A DNA stretch of 64,000 bases from Diploptera punctata (GCA_030220185.1 JASPKZ010001231.1:542782-606781); one strand, 5' to 3'. Positions 21,340 through 33,276 are shown, counted from the first letter of the stretch. The notes: generated from the sequence alone by a model not told the origin. Made by a program: numbers and translations.

Positions 21340-22560
21340 ATAACGATACGTTATAGACAGTAGGAAGATCTGATACAGTATATTGTATACAGTAGGGGAG
21401 AAAGGACTGCACGTTAGGATACTCCCGCCAGGAGGGACTTACAGTCAGATTTATACCCACAAAATTGTGGAATAGTGGGCTATTTAGATATATTTTTAAT
21501 CAATGGAGCCGAAAGTCAAATCTCAATATTGTGTAAATAAGTCCATTGTGGATTTCTCAATCGAAGTCTAATCCACGACCGCGGTTTTCCGATTTATTGT
21601 TGTTTCCATAACAACCACAAAAACTAAAAATCTGCTGTTAATTACTAGAACAAATTCCTGAGCCATGTCCTTGGTTTCATAACAATTTCTGTTAATTTTC
21701 AGTCATTTTTATAGGTGTTATGGAAACAATTTAAAATTACAAAATCGGGGGCGTGGTTTAGACTTCGCTTGAGAAATCCACGACGTGTATCCAAGCCGTA
21801 TCGAGAGCTTTCTCAATATCAAGGAAAACTACCATGGTACTACACTCCTCCTTCAAACCCGTAAATATGGTCTAGCAATCTTCAGTAGAGTACAGGTAGA
21901 AGTCTGATTAGTCACAGGTTTTCAGGGTTTAGAAGAATCTTAGTCGGATTTAGGAACGGTATGATTTTGACTTTTTCCCTTAGGTCTGGCACGTAGTGGA
22001 GTTTTATTGTTCATCTGGCTTAACTTTACAAGAAATCTGTAGAAAGAGACAGCTGTGCTCACCTCTCTCACTCGCACCAGTGTTGTCGGAGTTTCTTCAC
22101 CAGATGTTATTAGGGGTAAGGGGGAGACGAAAACTGACAACAGGGCGAGTTCTTTCTTTTGTAACTGGACGAAAGCGGTCAAGGATGCCAGATATATAAT
22201 AGACAATATTTTAAAAAAAAGTGTTAGTAGCAAGGGTTTAGTGGAAATATGCTTGAAAGCGAGATTCGTAATATTGCCAGCAGATGCACGATTTGAGTTG
22301 AAGTTTTGATCAGGATTTTGATCTTAGTGAAGAGGATATCATGAAAGATTTGTTGGGTGGGATTTGCAAGAAAAGTAGTTGACCACATGGTTTACCTCAG
22401 CTTCATCTACTGATGTGACGAGCTCATGTAGGTGGAAACGAATTGCAAAATATGTGACGAGAACATGGGCCTTCTCATATGGGTTACAGGTACAAGTTCC
22501 ATTGGCTGCTAGCTTAGAGGAAGGAGTTGGAGCTCTACTCGCTTTATAACGTTATGTAAT
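21340..22560 (-). mobile_element. Jockey-like LINE reverse transcriptase relic, split by a foldback
   Basis: Minus-strand fragments in order: NPYEKAHVLVTYFAIRFH (about 22490), NLAFKHISTKPLLLTLFF (about 22220), KIIPFLNPTKILLNPENL with LIRLLPVLY (about 21950), VVFLDIEKALDTAWIH (about 21810, the first catalytic-Asp box), then beyond the foldback VPPGGSILTCSPFSPLLYTI (about 21400), resembling the GVPQGSVLSP box. The order matches Jockey/I-group RTs (KHL..KALLLLT, IPIPKPGKDP, VFLDIEKAFDTVWH). Stops and frameshifts are abundant. Confidence 0.65.
21548..21781. mobile_element. 234-bp foldback inserted in the Jockey-like LINE
   Basis: Terminal inverted repeats begin GTGGATTTCTCAATCGAAGT on the left and the complementary GAGAAATCCAC closes the right end. 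The similarity continues inward to GTTTCCATAACA, about 65-70 bp. It separates two RT boxes of the surrounding LINE. No clear target duplication was found. Confidence 0.75.
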
Positions 22561-23340
22561 TTCACAGGGTGGAGTGCCATCTATTTTTTGTTGGGACATA
22601 GATTCTCTTTAACAGATACGTGCTAGGTTTTGAAATCGTTTCTACACCAAATGAACATATCGATTGTGTAGCAGTTTGTGTTGTTGAGAGGCAAGTAATC
22701 TGGGGTTTGAAGTATGAGATCTGGTATGTTTCTGTTATGAAGTGTTAATTGTTCGCGTTGTAGGAAGTGTAAGAGCCGTTTTAATTGTTGTCTGAAAATT
22801 ATGAATGACTCGTTAAGTTGTATGTGGACTGGACAGATTAACCCATTACTCGTACTTTAAGCATGCGAGTTATTTGTGTTAGTAGAGTGTAGAATTGCGG
22901 CGAAAGAATAAATGTATGATGTGATTTTAAAGAGTATATGTGTGCAATCGAAGTCGAGTGCGTCTGTAATTATATGATGCATGGAGAGATAAGGAGATTC
23001 TTTGACAGTAAAACAACAAGGGTATCAGAACGGATGCTGAAAGAATGTGTTTCCCTTGGAGCAGAGATTTATATGTTGTGAAGTAATTTTCGACATGATA
23101 GTTCCACTAGAGATGTTTAGAATTGAAAATCTCCCGCAAGCAGATAGCTGTCAAGACGATCGGTACGATAAGTGTAATTAATATTTAAGAATCATACCGT
23201 ACCCAGAACGATTTGTGAAATAGAGTTGTTGATGAATGGGAAGATATGATATTTAATCAAGAACTTTACCAAAATCTCGTGGACTCCATGCCACGGCGAA
23301 TACGTGCTGTGGACGCAGGCGATATGTGGACGAGCTATTT
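22561..23340. other. Nothing recognised
   Basis: This could hold more of the Jockey-like element's 5' part, but no domain could be read. Confidence 0.4.
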
Positions 23341-23344
23341 GTTC

Positions 23345-23825
23345 ATCGTTATCATAGTACATTCACGAATTTAGGCCATTTGTTGACCTGTTCCGGCCTC
23401 AAGAGAAACACTTTCCAAAAGTATTTTGAGTGGACGTCCTGCTTCTTCTTCTTCCTGCAGGTTTATATCTTAACATTTGTTTGGGTATCCTGTGATCTTC
23501 CAATCGATGAACATGTTGCATCCATCTTGACTTATAATCAGAAATTTTGTTTTCTAAAGGTTCCATGTGCAATTCTTCTAAGATGTCTTCATTTTTTGTG
23601 ATCTAGTAGTATGTATCCTGCAGTCCTCCGAAGGTATCTAATTTCGGCAGATCTAAGTCTTTGTATATCCTTCTGTTTCAATGTCTGTACATAGCTACCA
23701 TACAAAAGAATTGGAAAAGCCAGTGTTTTATTTACTTTTAGTCTTGAATGTTTTTGGACTAACTGTGGTTTTAAGATAGAATTTATTAACCCTAAAATCC
23801 TTAAAAATGTTGACATTTGTTCCAT
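23345..23825 (-). mobile_element. RTE-C LINE copy, 5'-truncated
   Basis: The minus strand reads STFLRILGLINSILKPQLV, FPILLYGSYVQTLKQKDIQR, LRSAEIRYLRRTAGYILLDH and (second frame) WMQHVHRLEDHRIPKQMLRY, then a tail ending ATGATAACGATG. Its closest relative here is the 12186-12921 copy, but it starts further downstream. Confidence 0.85.
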
Positions 23826-24094
23826 TGTTTACTTATTACTTTTATTTATATTATTTAATTTTCGTCTATTTGTAACTTTTATTTTAAATTAGTCAATTGC
23901 GACAATATAATAGGCTTCAGATGGAGGGCAATAAACAATTCCACATAACCAACAGCGTGTTGTCTTTAAGAAGGACAAACAAATGCAAATGGAAAAATAA
24001 ATAAATAAACACATTTCATCGCGAATCGAACCCTAGACCTCGTATCTACGAAGCAAGCACTGAGCTAATATTAAGCTATCTTATCGTCACTCAG

Positions 24095-24300
24095 GGCCGG
24101 TTTCACCATCAGAGGTAAAATCAGCAACAGAATGTGCCGTGTGCGTCCGAGCAGCCCTGTGTGGTAATGCCGTCTCCCCATACGCTTCCACAAGACCTTC
24201 ATGACATTGTTGTGCTGTATGGCCATGGCACATTGAATTTTGAACCAAGCTTGCTGTTCCTGCTTTGTAAACATGGCGAAACACAACAACTTAGGGCTGC
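24095..24300 (-). pseudogene. mariner-superfamily transposase N-terminal helix-turn-helix fragment
   Basis: Two minus frames together read MFTKQEQQAWFKIQCAM, then GHTAQQCHEGLVEAYGETAL and PHRAART. The pattern EQ...IK......A.QCH..L.EA.G..ALP.RTV is the N-terminal HTH seen in mariner-like transposases and in domesticated relatives. One frameshift, no catalytic part. The left edge (about 24095) carries GGGCCGGTTTCACCATCAG, resembling the terminal repeat of the MITE at 43279, which may be coincidental adjacency. Confidence 0.55.
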
Positions 24301-25145
24301 AACTCAGAGGAAAAACTTTCTCTCTCAAAAGCACATGCGCTTTGAAACGTACGGACGAGTCAATTTACTGTAAGATAGGTCAGACATATATTAACATGTG
24401 ATAGAAGTTACAACAATTAACTCCGTCTGGATTCGCTTCTACAGCAGTGTTGCCACTACTTTTGTTACAGCCCACGTATTTACCTTGTTCAGTATGAATA
24501 TATGAATGAATGGCGTGTCTTTCTCAAATGATTCGTGTTCTCCCTGAGGTGGCGATAACATTGAGCTGATCACTCATCCGGATAGGTCCTCCATGTCTTT
24601 GAGTGGTGAAAAAGTAATCTATGGATGTGAGCCAGAGTTTAAAAATTCGTTAATGACTTCATATACCTGTAAGACTTGAATGGCTAAGGGCACGTAAAAG
24701 TACCAACAAAAGGAGAAGCTAAACTAGAGGGGAAAATTATTCCATGTAGGCTTTGGTAAACATTAACACATTAAAGTCAGACGGGTATGTTAAATTTATT
24801 ATAATTAACACACTTAGACTTTGATTATTACATTTGTTATATAGTTCATCGATATCTATCTCGAAGGTCATGGTTGTATATATAATTTGTTCATTGAGTA
24901 AGGGCAAATGCCACTGTTCATTTTAGCCTCCTACTAATATAATTAGTAAGTGTTTCATTAACATATATTATTATAATCTTCATTAACATTTATCACAGTT
25001 AATTAAGATATATAAGAGTATATATATTACAGTACGCTAATTACGCCGAAGATATCGTAATTATCCCGACCAATTTACAGTTTTTAAGTAGACAAAGTAA
25101 AGATAAATATAATAAGCCAATACTTTTAAAGTCAGTATGAACCAT
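24301..25145. other. AT-rich, nothing recognised
   Basis: No coding sequence or known repeat could be supported. Confidence 0.4.
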
Positions 25146-25149
25146 CGTT

Positions 25150-25326
25150 AACGTTATTATAATTTCTTCTTCTCGAAGGATTAAGACTTTTTGGTTTGTT
25201 CCTGCTCCAAGTATTATAGCTGATGTGTCCATCTCATCCATGGGCGTTCCCGATCTCTTTTACCCCCTCTTGGTTGATAGTTCAGACTTTTTCTAGGCAA
25301 TATGTTGGTATCCATTCTGCAGACAT
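25150..25326 (-). mobile_element. 3' end of the LINE that hosts the 59-bp array
   Basis: On the minus strand the frame leaving the array reads WRKWYEHVCRMDTNILPRKS, LNYQPRGGKRDRERPWMRW and ends with a GAAGAAGAAATTATAATAACG tail. This is an RTE-type C-terminus. The matching upstream half of the same element is on the other side of the array at 29454-29660. Confidence 0.75.
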
Positions 25327-28300
25327 GTTCATACCATTTTCTCCAATACTCTTCTATTTTTATCTGTCAAATTGAATATTTGTATGTTCATACCATTTTC
25401 TCCAATACTCTTCTATTTTTATCTGTCAAATTGAATATTTGTATGTTCATACCATTTTCTCCAATACTCTTCTATTTTTATCTGTCAAATTGAATATTTG
25501 TATGTTCATACCATTTTCTCCAATACTCTTCTATTTTTATCTGTCAAATTGAATATTTGTATGTTCATACTTTTTTCTCCAATACTCTTCTATTTTTATC
25601 TGTCAAATTGAATATTTGTAGGTTCATACTATTTTCTCCAATACTCTTCTATTTTTATCTGTCAAATTGAATATTTGTAGGTTCATACTATTTTCTCCAA
25701 TACTCTTCTATTTTTATCTGTCAAATTGAATATTTGTATGTTCATACTATTTTCTCCTATATTCTTCTATTTTTATCTGTCAAATTGAATATTTGTATGT
25801 TCATACCATTTTCTCCAATACTCTTCTATTTTTATCTGTCAAATTGAATATTTGTATGTTCATACCATTTTCTCCAATACTCTTCTATTTTTATCTGTCA
25901 AATTGAATATTTGTATGTTCATACTATTTTCTCCTATATTCTTCTATTTTTATCTGTCAAATTGAATATTTGTAGGTTCATACTATTTTCTCCAATACTC
26001 TTCTATTTTTATCTGTCAAATTGAATATTTGTATGTTCATACTATTTTCTCCTATATTCTTCTATTTTTATCTGTCAAATTGAATATTTGTATGTTCATA
26101 CCATTTTCTCCAATACTCTTCTATTTTTATCTGTCAAATTGAATATTTGTATGTTCATACTATTTTCTCCAATACTCTTCTATTTTTATCTGTCAAATTG
26201 AATATTTGTAAGTTCATACTATTTTCTCCTATACTCTTCTATTTTTATCTGTCAAATTGAATATTTGTAGGTTCATACTATTTTCTCCAATACTCTTCTA
26301 TTTTTATCTGTCAAATTGAATATTTGTATGTTCATACTATTTTCTCCTATATTCTTCTATTTTTATCTGTCAAATTGAATATTTGTATGTTCATACCATT
26401 TTCTCCAATACTCTTCTATTTTTATCTGTCAAATTGAATATTTGTATGTTCATACTATTTTCTCCTATATTCTTCTATTTTTATCTGTCAAATTGAATAT
26501 TTGTATGTTCATACCATTTTCTCCAATACTCTTCTATTTTTATCTGTCAAATTGAATATTTGTATGTTCATACTATTTTCTCCTATATTCTTCTATTTTT
26601 ATCTGTCAAATTGAATATTTGTATGTTCATACCATTTTCTCCAATACTCTTCTATTTTTATCTGTCAAATTGAATATTTGTATGTTCATACTTTTTTCTC
26701 CAATACTCTTCTATTTTTATCTGTCAAATTGAATATTTGTAGGTTCATACTATTTTCTCCAATACTCTTCTATTTTTATCTGTCAAATTGAATATTTGTA
26801 GGTTCATACTATTTTCTCCAATACTCTTATATTTTTATCTGTCAAATTGAATATTTGTAGGTTCATACTATTTTCTCCAATACTCTTATATTTTTATCTG
26901 TCAAATTGAATATTTGTAGGTTCATACTATTTTCTCCTATATTCTTCTATTTTTATCTGTCAAATTTAATATTTGTAGGTTCATACTATTTTCTCCAATA
27001 CTCTTCTATTTTTATCTGTCAAATTGAATATTTGTAGGTTCATACTATTTTCTCCTATACTCTTCTATTTTTATCTGTCAAATTGAATATTTGTATGTTC
27101 ATACTATTTTCTCCTATACTCTTCTATTTTTATCTGTCAAATTGAATATTTGTAGGTTCATACTATTTTCTACTATATTCTTCTATTTTTATCTGTCAAA
27201 TTGAATATTTGTAGGTTCATACTATTTTCTCCTATATTCTTCTATTTTTATCTGTCAAATTGAATATTTGTAGGTTCATACTATTTTCTCCAATACTCTT
27301 CTATTTTTATCTGTCAAATTGAATATTTGTAGGTTCATACTATTTTCTCCTATACTCTTCTATTTTTATCTGTCAAATTGAATATTTGTAGGTTCATACA
27401 ATTTTTTCCTATACTCTTCTATTTTTATCTGTCAAATTGAATATTTGTAGGTTCATACTATTTTCTCCTATATTCTTCTATTTTTATCTGTCAAATTAAA
27501 TATTTGTAGGCTCATACTATTTTCTCCTATACTCTTCTATTTTTATCTGTCAAATTGAATATTTGTAGGTTCATACTATTTTCTCCTATATTCTTCTATT
27601 TTTATCTGTCAAATTGAATATTTGTAGGTTCATACTATTTTCTCCTATACTCTTCTATTTTTATCTGTCAAATTGAATATTTGAAGGTTCATACTATTTT
27701 CTCCTATATTATTATATTTTTATCTGTCAAATTGAATATTTGTAGGTTCATACTATTTTCTCTTATACTCTTCTATTTTTATCTGTCAAATTGAATAGTT
27801 GTAGGTTCATACTATTTTCTCCTATATTCTTCTATTTTTATCTGTCAAATTGAATATTTGTAGGTTCATACTATTTTCTCCTATATTCTTCTATTTTTAT
27901 CTGTCAAATTGAATATTTGTAGGTTCATACTATTTTCTCTTATACTCTTCTATTTTTATCTGTCAAATTGAATAGTTGTAGGTTCATACTATTTTCTCCT
28001 ATATTCTTCTATTTTTATCTGTCAAATTAAATATTTGTATGTTCATACTATTTTCTCCTATATTCTTCTATTTTTATGTCAAATTGAATATTTGTAGGTT
28101 CATACTATTTTCTCTTATACTCTTCTATTTTTATCTGTCAAATTGAATAGTTGTAGGTTCATACTATTTTCTCCTATATTCTTCTATTTTTATCTGTCAA
28201 ATTGAATATTTGTAGGTTCATACTATTTTCTCCAATACTCTTCTATTGTTATCTGTCAAATTGAACATTTGTATGTTCATACTATTTTCTCCTATATTCT

Positions 28301-29453
28301 TCTATTTTTATCTGTCAAATTGAATATTTGTAGGTTCATACTATTTTCTCCAATACTCTTCTATTTTTATCTGTCAAATTGAATATTTGTAGGTTCATAC
28401 TATTTTCTCCTATACTCTTCTATTTTTATCTGTCAAATTGAATATTTGTAGGTTCATACTATTTTCTCCAATACTCTTCTATTTTTATCTGTTAAATTGA
28501 ATATTTGTATGTTCATTACTATTTTTCCTATATTCTTCTATTTTTATCTGTCAAATTGAATATTTGTAGGTTCATACTATTTTCTCCAATACTCTTCTAT
28601 TTTTATCTGTCAAATTGAATATTTGTAAGTTCATACTATTTTCTCCAATACTCTTCTATTTTTATCTGTCAAATTGAATATTTGTAGGTTCATACTATTT
28701 TCTCCTATACTCTTATATTTTTATCTGTCAAATTGAATATTTGTATGTTCATACTATTTTCTCCTATATTCTTCTATTTTTATCTGTCAAATTGAATATT
28801 TGTAGGTTCATACTATTTTCTCCAATACTCTTCTATTTTTATCTGTCAAATTGAATATTTGTAGGTTCATACTATTTTCTCCTATACTCTTCCATTTTTA
28901 TCTGTCAAATTGAATATTTATATGTTCATACTATTTTCTCCTATACTCTTCTATTTTTATCTGTCAAATTGAATATTTGTATGTTCATACTATTTTCTTC
29001 TATAATCTTCTATTTTTATCTGTCTAATTGAATATTTGTATATTCATACTATTTTCTCCTATACTCTTCTATTTTTATCTGTCAAATTGAATATTTGTAG
29101 GTTCATACTATTTTCTCCAATACTCTTCTATTTTTATCTGCCAAATTGAATATTTATATGTTCATACTATTTTCTCCTATACTCTTCTATTTTTATCTGT
29201 CAAATTGAATATTTGTAGGTTCATACTATTTTCTCCTATACTCTTCTATTTTTATCTGTCAAATTGAATATTTATATGTTCATACTATTTTCTCCTATAC
29301 TCTTCTATTTTATCTGTCAAATTGAATATTTGTAGGTTCATACTATTTTCTCCTATACTCTTCTATTTTTATCTGTCAAATTGAATATTTGTATGTTCAT
29401 ACTATTTTCTCCTATACTATTCTATTTTTATCCGTAAAATTGAATATTTGTAG
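25327..29453. repeat. 59-bp satellite, about 70 copies, derived from LINE coding sequence
   Basis: The unit begins GTTCATACTATTTTCTCCAA and continues TACTCTTCTATTTTTATCTG, TCAAATTGAATATTTGTAT. Spacing is 59 bp from 25327 to 29453 with rare one-base indels. Common variants are CCAATAC/CCTATAT and TGTAGG/TGTATG. Its reverse complement is in frame with the flanking LINE halves (AAATATTCAATT...TGGTATGAACAT). Because 59 is not a multiple of three, the array itself codes for nothing. Confidence 0.95.
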
Positions 29454-29660
29454 TTCTTTACGGATATCTTCGCTCCGTTTTTATCCATTAAAGTATATCC
29501 TGCCACAAATCGTAAATATTTCATTTCTTCTGCTTCTATTATTTTAATTAACTGTTTTTTCAGAGTCCATATTTCTGAGGCATACAATATTAAAGGTATA
29601 GCCAATACTTTATAAAATTTTAAATCTGTTTCTTTTCTTACTTTCTTTCTCAGCGTACAC
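29454..29660 (-). mobile_element. 5' half of the LINE interrupted by the 59-bp array
   Basis: The minus strand reads VRKETDLKFYKVLAIPLILY, ASEIWTLKKQLIKIIEAEEM, KYLRFVAGYTLMDKNGAKIS and VKNYKYSI, where the first satellite unit begins. The pattern LP.LLYG.E.WTL and M.YLR..AGYTL.D matches RTE-C. Confidence 0.8.
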
Positions 29661-29664
29661 TATA

Positions 29665-30240
29665 TATAAGGTTAAAAGAGTAACATATGTACCTGATATG
29701 TTCATCAGCAGTTAAATATGTACTAAACGTTTGCGCTAATATTCTGTGTAGAGGGTTCAGGTAGTTGGGCGTGTTCTCGTTCAGTATAGTTTTATTTTTT
29801 ACTTCTTTAAATTTTTTTTTCAAAGATGTTTATTCTATATATATTACCATCGCTGCCTATTGCATTTTACCAATAATGCGTTGTTGATTATGTTGAGTAT
29901 ATTAGGCCTACTTGTTTCTTTTATATATTTAGTGAAACTTGATTAACCCTTATTGGAAGACCAAGAAAGCGCTGGGCTGAACAGATGCGAGATCGGAACA
30001 GGCAAAGACCTAATCCGTGAAGTTTGATGATGATAATGAATTAAATTTTTTTAAAATGTTGATTTCTTGGCTGTTCTACCGATATAAATTTTATAAAAAC
30101 AGTTGGATTGAAGTTTTTGTTTATATTGTTAAATGTTTTAGTTTCATATGCGATATTTATATTTTTATCTTGTTTTTTAATGGTTTTTGGTAGTTTTATG
30201 GTTTCAATAAATTCATGTATAAGTTAAAGTTAACCATTAA
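29665..30240 (-). mobile_element. PLE-3: Penelope-like GIY-YIG relic
   Basis: The minus strand shows KNINIAYETKTFNNINKN, FYIGRT-like FISVEQPRNQ with YRSNSQEIN in alternate frames, SKYAQH-like pieces, and the C-terminal ILNENTPNYLNPLHRILAQT. Heavily decayed, and interrupted at about 29945-30045 by a LINE tail. The assignment rests on the order of motifs shared with PLE-1 and PLE-2. Confidence 0.55.
29945..30045 (+). mobile_element. Short LINE tail inserted in PLE-3
   Basis: The plus strand reads IGRPRKRWAEQMRDRNRQRP, NP-stop, then GATGATGATAATG. GRPRKRW plus a GATG tail marks the 3' end of an RTE-like LINE. Confidence 0.65.
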
Positions 30241-30745
30241 TTTTTTGCGCGATAGTGCGTTTTGTCGTACTTACAGCAATGGCGACCATGATTGAAAGTT
30301 CAACATCCTATATTTTGGGGTTGCCAACCTAAATAACTATACTGTAATAAAAATAACTATACTGTAATATTACATATTACAAACACGCGTGTGGGAAGTA
30401 AAACCACTGCCCTCCATGTATATTACATAGGCCTACAATGTAACTTATATACAAAAATATCCAAAAAGGTAATATACATTATATGAAGCAAATCAATGTG
30501 TTTTAAATGAACTGAACTTTATTTGAAACAATATAAAACAATAAATACGTACTTGCTGCCATTTTATTACTAAATTGGTCTCACGGCCTCCTGTTGTTTC
30601 AACTAATAATCATTCCCATATTGTTAACGCTAGTCAATTGTTTATAATGCACGCAAATATTTCCAACAAAGATGTTATTATTTTACTATTATGTATTACT
30701 TTGAAAACACCATTGCGCAAAAATTAACGTATAACGCACGTTTGT
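30231..30745. mobile_element. Candidate MITE with inverted termini
   Basis: The left end AATTTTTTGCGCGATAGTG and, inverted, the right end AATTTTTGCGCAATGGTG (read from about 30729 back) agree at most positions. Both are followed by a TTTTG/TTTTC block. Target duplication unresolved (TTAA occurs at both edges). Confidence 0.45.
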
Positions 30746-30931
30746 TTTACAGAATCTCGGGAATTAAAAACTTCGCTATCGATCGATTTTTAAACATTTT
30801 CCTCGATTCTATAAAAACCACTTCCCAACCTCGCATCGTAATATATTAGGCCTATTTATTTTTGTCAAGTTACTTGTTTAGTGTAGTTGTATCAATTATA
30901 TCGCTTTTTCTTGTTTGAATTTTATATAATA

Positions 30932-31982
30932 TACTAGCTAATACCCGGCGTGCACTGCTACGCCTAAATAAATGAAAATTAATGTGCTTTTATGTTTAGT
31001 TGAATAAGTAAAAGGAAAAATGATTATATAATTATATTTTTTAAATACCCCGTGCTGATTACCCTGCGTTGCCCGGGAATCTACTTATCCCGATAGTCTT
31101 GACATAAATGAGCTGAAATACGAAAATTAATGTGTTTTATATTTAGTTAAATAAGTAGAGAGAAGAATTTATATCGTAATTATTTTTAGATACCCCGTGC
31201 TGTTTACCTGGCGTTGTCCGGGAATCTACTCATCCCGATCTTCTTGGCATAAATGAGCAGAAAGACAAAAATTAAAGTACTTCTTATGATTAGTTGAATA
31301 ATTAAAATGAAAAATAAATATAAATGTATATAGTAATTAATTTAAGATTTCCCTTGCTGATTACCAGGTGTTGCCCGGGAATTTACTTATCTCGATCTTC
31401 TTGGCATAAATGAGCTAAACGACAAATTTCGTTATTGTCAGTTATCCGTAAAAGAATACCCGCAATGTGCTGCTATGCTTGCACAGGAATCTACGTACTT
31501 GTATCGATCTTCTTGGTATCAATGAAAGACACAAATGGTTATTGTGAGTTATCCGCAAAGGAATACCCGCAATGTGCTGCTAATGCTTGCACAGGAATCT
31601 ACGTACTTGTCCCGATCTTCTTGGTATCAATGAAAGACAAAAATGGTTATTGTGAGTTATCCGTAAGAGATAAACATATGCTGTCGCGGACTTTTTTTGT
31701 AAAGTTTTTTGAGGTATTCAATTCTGTGCACATTAATTTTGTGTATTTGTTATGGTTTAGGCAGCGTAAGCCATTTCAGCGTCCAAAGAGCTACTTACAA
31801 TTTTTAAAGGCGTAGTAGTTGAGTATCACAACTCTCTTATAGCCTATGTTCATCCCGGGAATCTCTTGAACATTTTGCAAAAAGCCCCATCACAATCGGA
31901 TCAACGGTATGGCCACGCATAAAGTACGAACAAACAAACAAACAAACAAACAAACAAACATTCATTTTTATATATTAGATTA
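30932..31982 (+). repeat. Repeat F, copy 1 (about 1.05 kb)
   Basis: It starts CTAGCTAATACCCGGCGTGC and ends CAAACA-rich sequence plus TTTTTATATATTAGAT. It contains roughly 118-bp tandem subunits (GTTGCCCGGGAATCTACTTA... repeated at about 31065, 31205, 31370) and a second pair of subunits near 31450 and 31565. The same termini occur at 57745-58549. No coding capacity; class unknown. Confidence 0.75.
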
Positions 31983-32055
31983 ATTTAATTACTTCTTCGT
32001 TTTATCCATTCTTGAATGCCAAATACGTATTTTACGTCACTTGTTCTTTCTTAAG

Positions 32056-32450
32056 TCGGCCACGGTGGACTAGTGGCTATACTCCTTGCCTCTGATCCCG
32101 AGGGTCGCGGGTTCAAACTCGGCCACGGTCGATGATTTTATTTAGGATGGAAAAATCCGAGGAGCAAGTCCTCCGTGGGTCCCGAGTCTGAAGATTTTCA
32201 GGCTCGTAAAAGATCCTTAGGCCTGGACAAAGTGACCTCTAAGCAAAATTTACCGATCTCAAACATCCTAGTACGAGTAATACCTTAGTTGCCTGTTAGA
32301 TGTCTCATTGAGTCGGTGTGTTGACCGCATGCCACTCATGCCATCTTTGTGCAAAGAAGGTAACTAAAACGAATTTGGTCTATAAACTCCTCACAAAGGA
32401 GAGGCAATGGATCAACAATGGGTTACGCCATTAATCATCATCATAATAAT
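32056..32450 (+). repeat. SINE-A copy with tRNA-like head
   Basis: GTCGGCCACGGTGGACTAGT (A-box region) and TCGCGGGTTCAAACTCGG (B box) form a tRNA-like head. The body AAATCCGAGGAGCAAGTCCT, CGTGGGTCCCGAGTCTGA, TTTTCAGGCTCG and CTCTAAGCAAAATTTACCG is shared with 54473-54880. It ends in an ATC/ATAATA simple tail. Confidence 0.82.
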
Positions 32451-32589
32451 AGTTCTATCTTATAATTTTCTTTATTTTATAATAATAATAATAATAATAA
32501 TAATATAATTTTGTTTTTATTCTATTAGTGGAGGCAAAAAATTAAACGAACTAAATTGAATCTCTGGTCTAACTACAGTAACTAACCCT

Positions 32590-32725
32590 ATTGTTTATGG
32601 AACCCGTAGATAGTTCCAACCAAATGAATCCAGTTCATATCTCCGATATCCAGTTCCCTAAGATCCGCCCGTATACTATCTTCTCACATATGCCTAGGTC
32701 TTCCTAACGATCTTTTTCTAAAAAA
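32590..32725 (-). mobile_element. RTE-like LINE tail fragment
   Basis: The minus strand reads RKRSLGRPRHM-stop-EDSIRADLRELDIGDM, then NWIHLVGTI. GRP...DSIRADLREL resembles RTE C-termini (compare YDLREVDYTGNDW of RTE-A). Confidence 0.5.
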
Positions 32726-32811
32726 TGAAAGCATTTCTATTGTCATTATTTCTACATGACGTACCCGTATCAATATTCTAGATTTTAATAAAAATAAATA
32801 AATATCATCTA

Positions 32812-33062
32812 CTCGTGTCCAACTCATGGTCGGGTCGAGGGATGAGATGAGATGAAGCCCTATATAGAGGTCTGTGAATGATAAGAATGCCGGCCAAGCA
32901 CGCCTGACGCACCATCACGGGGGCAGATTAATGAAATGAAACGAAACGGATGAGATGAGTATGGAGAAATGGTGGAATGAAATTGTGGCAGGGGAAAACG
33001 GGAGAAAACCCCGAGAAAAACCTGCCCAAGCTCCGTTTCGTCCACCACAACCATAAAACATA
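32812..33062 (+). repeat. SINE-G copy
   Basis: ACTCGTGTCCAACTCATGGT, CGGGTCGAGGGATGAGATGA and the later GAGATGAGTATGGAGAAATGG are shared in order with 51415-51602. The 3' part contains GGGAGAAAACCCCGAGAAAA. Orientation is arbitrary. Confidence 0.55.
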
Positions 33063-33276
33063 TTAGACAATGATATAAATCATGAAGTTCCTTATTCTGA
33101 AGCATCTTACATTCTACGTTCCCTTTCCTCGTTAGACCGAAAATATCTGTCTTTCAAATCATTTTATTATGTATACACATTCAAAATGCGATTGTGAAAT
33201 ATGTAAGGAGCTGTACACTGTGCAGAACTTTATTCCGTATCCTGTTCAATCCTGTTTATTTTTTACACTGGTAGAC

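Noticed and set aside
21996..22309. Plus-strand ORFs near 22 kb as a gene
   Set aside because: They overlap the minus-strand Jockey-like RT, have no recognisable domain and no splice signals.
25327..29453. CRISPR array
   Set aside because: The repeats are contiguous without unique spacers, the unit equals the whole period, and the setting is eukaryotic.
31435..31815. 126-codon plus ORF with two similar halves
   Set aside because: It lies wholly in repeat F and the similarity is the 118-bp subunit repeat; other copies of repeat F do not keep the frame.
32056..32130. SINE heads (32, 35, 45.9, 54.5, 60.2 kb) as functional tRNA genes
   Set aside because: They lack matching acceptor and anticodon stems and are joined to conserved SINE bodies.
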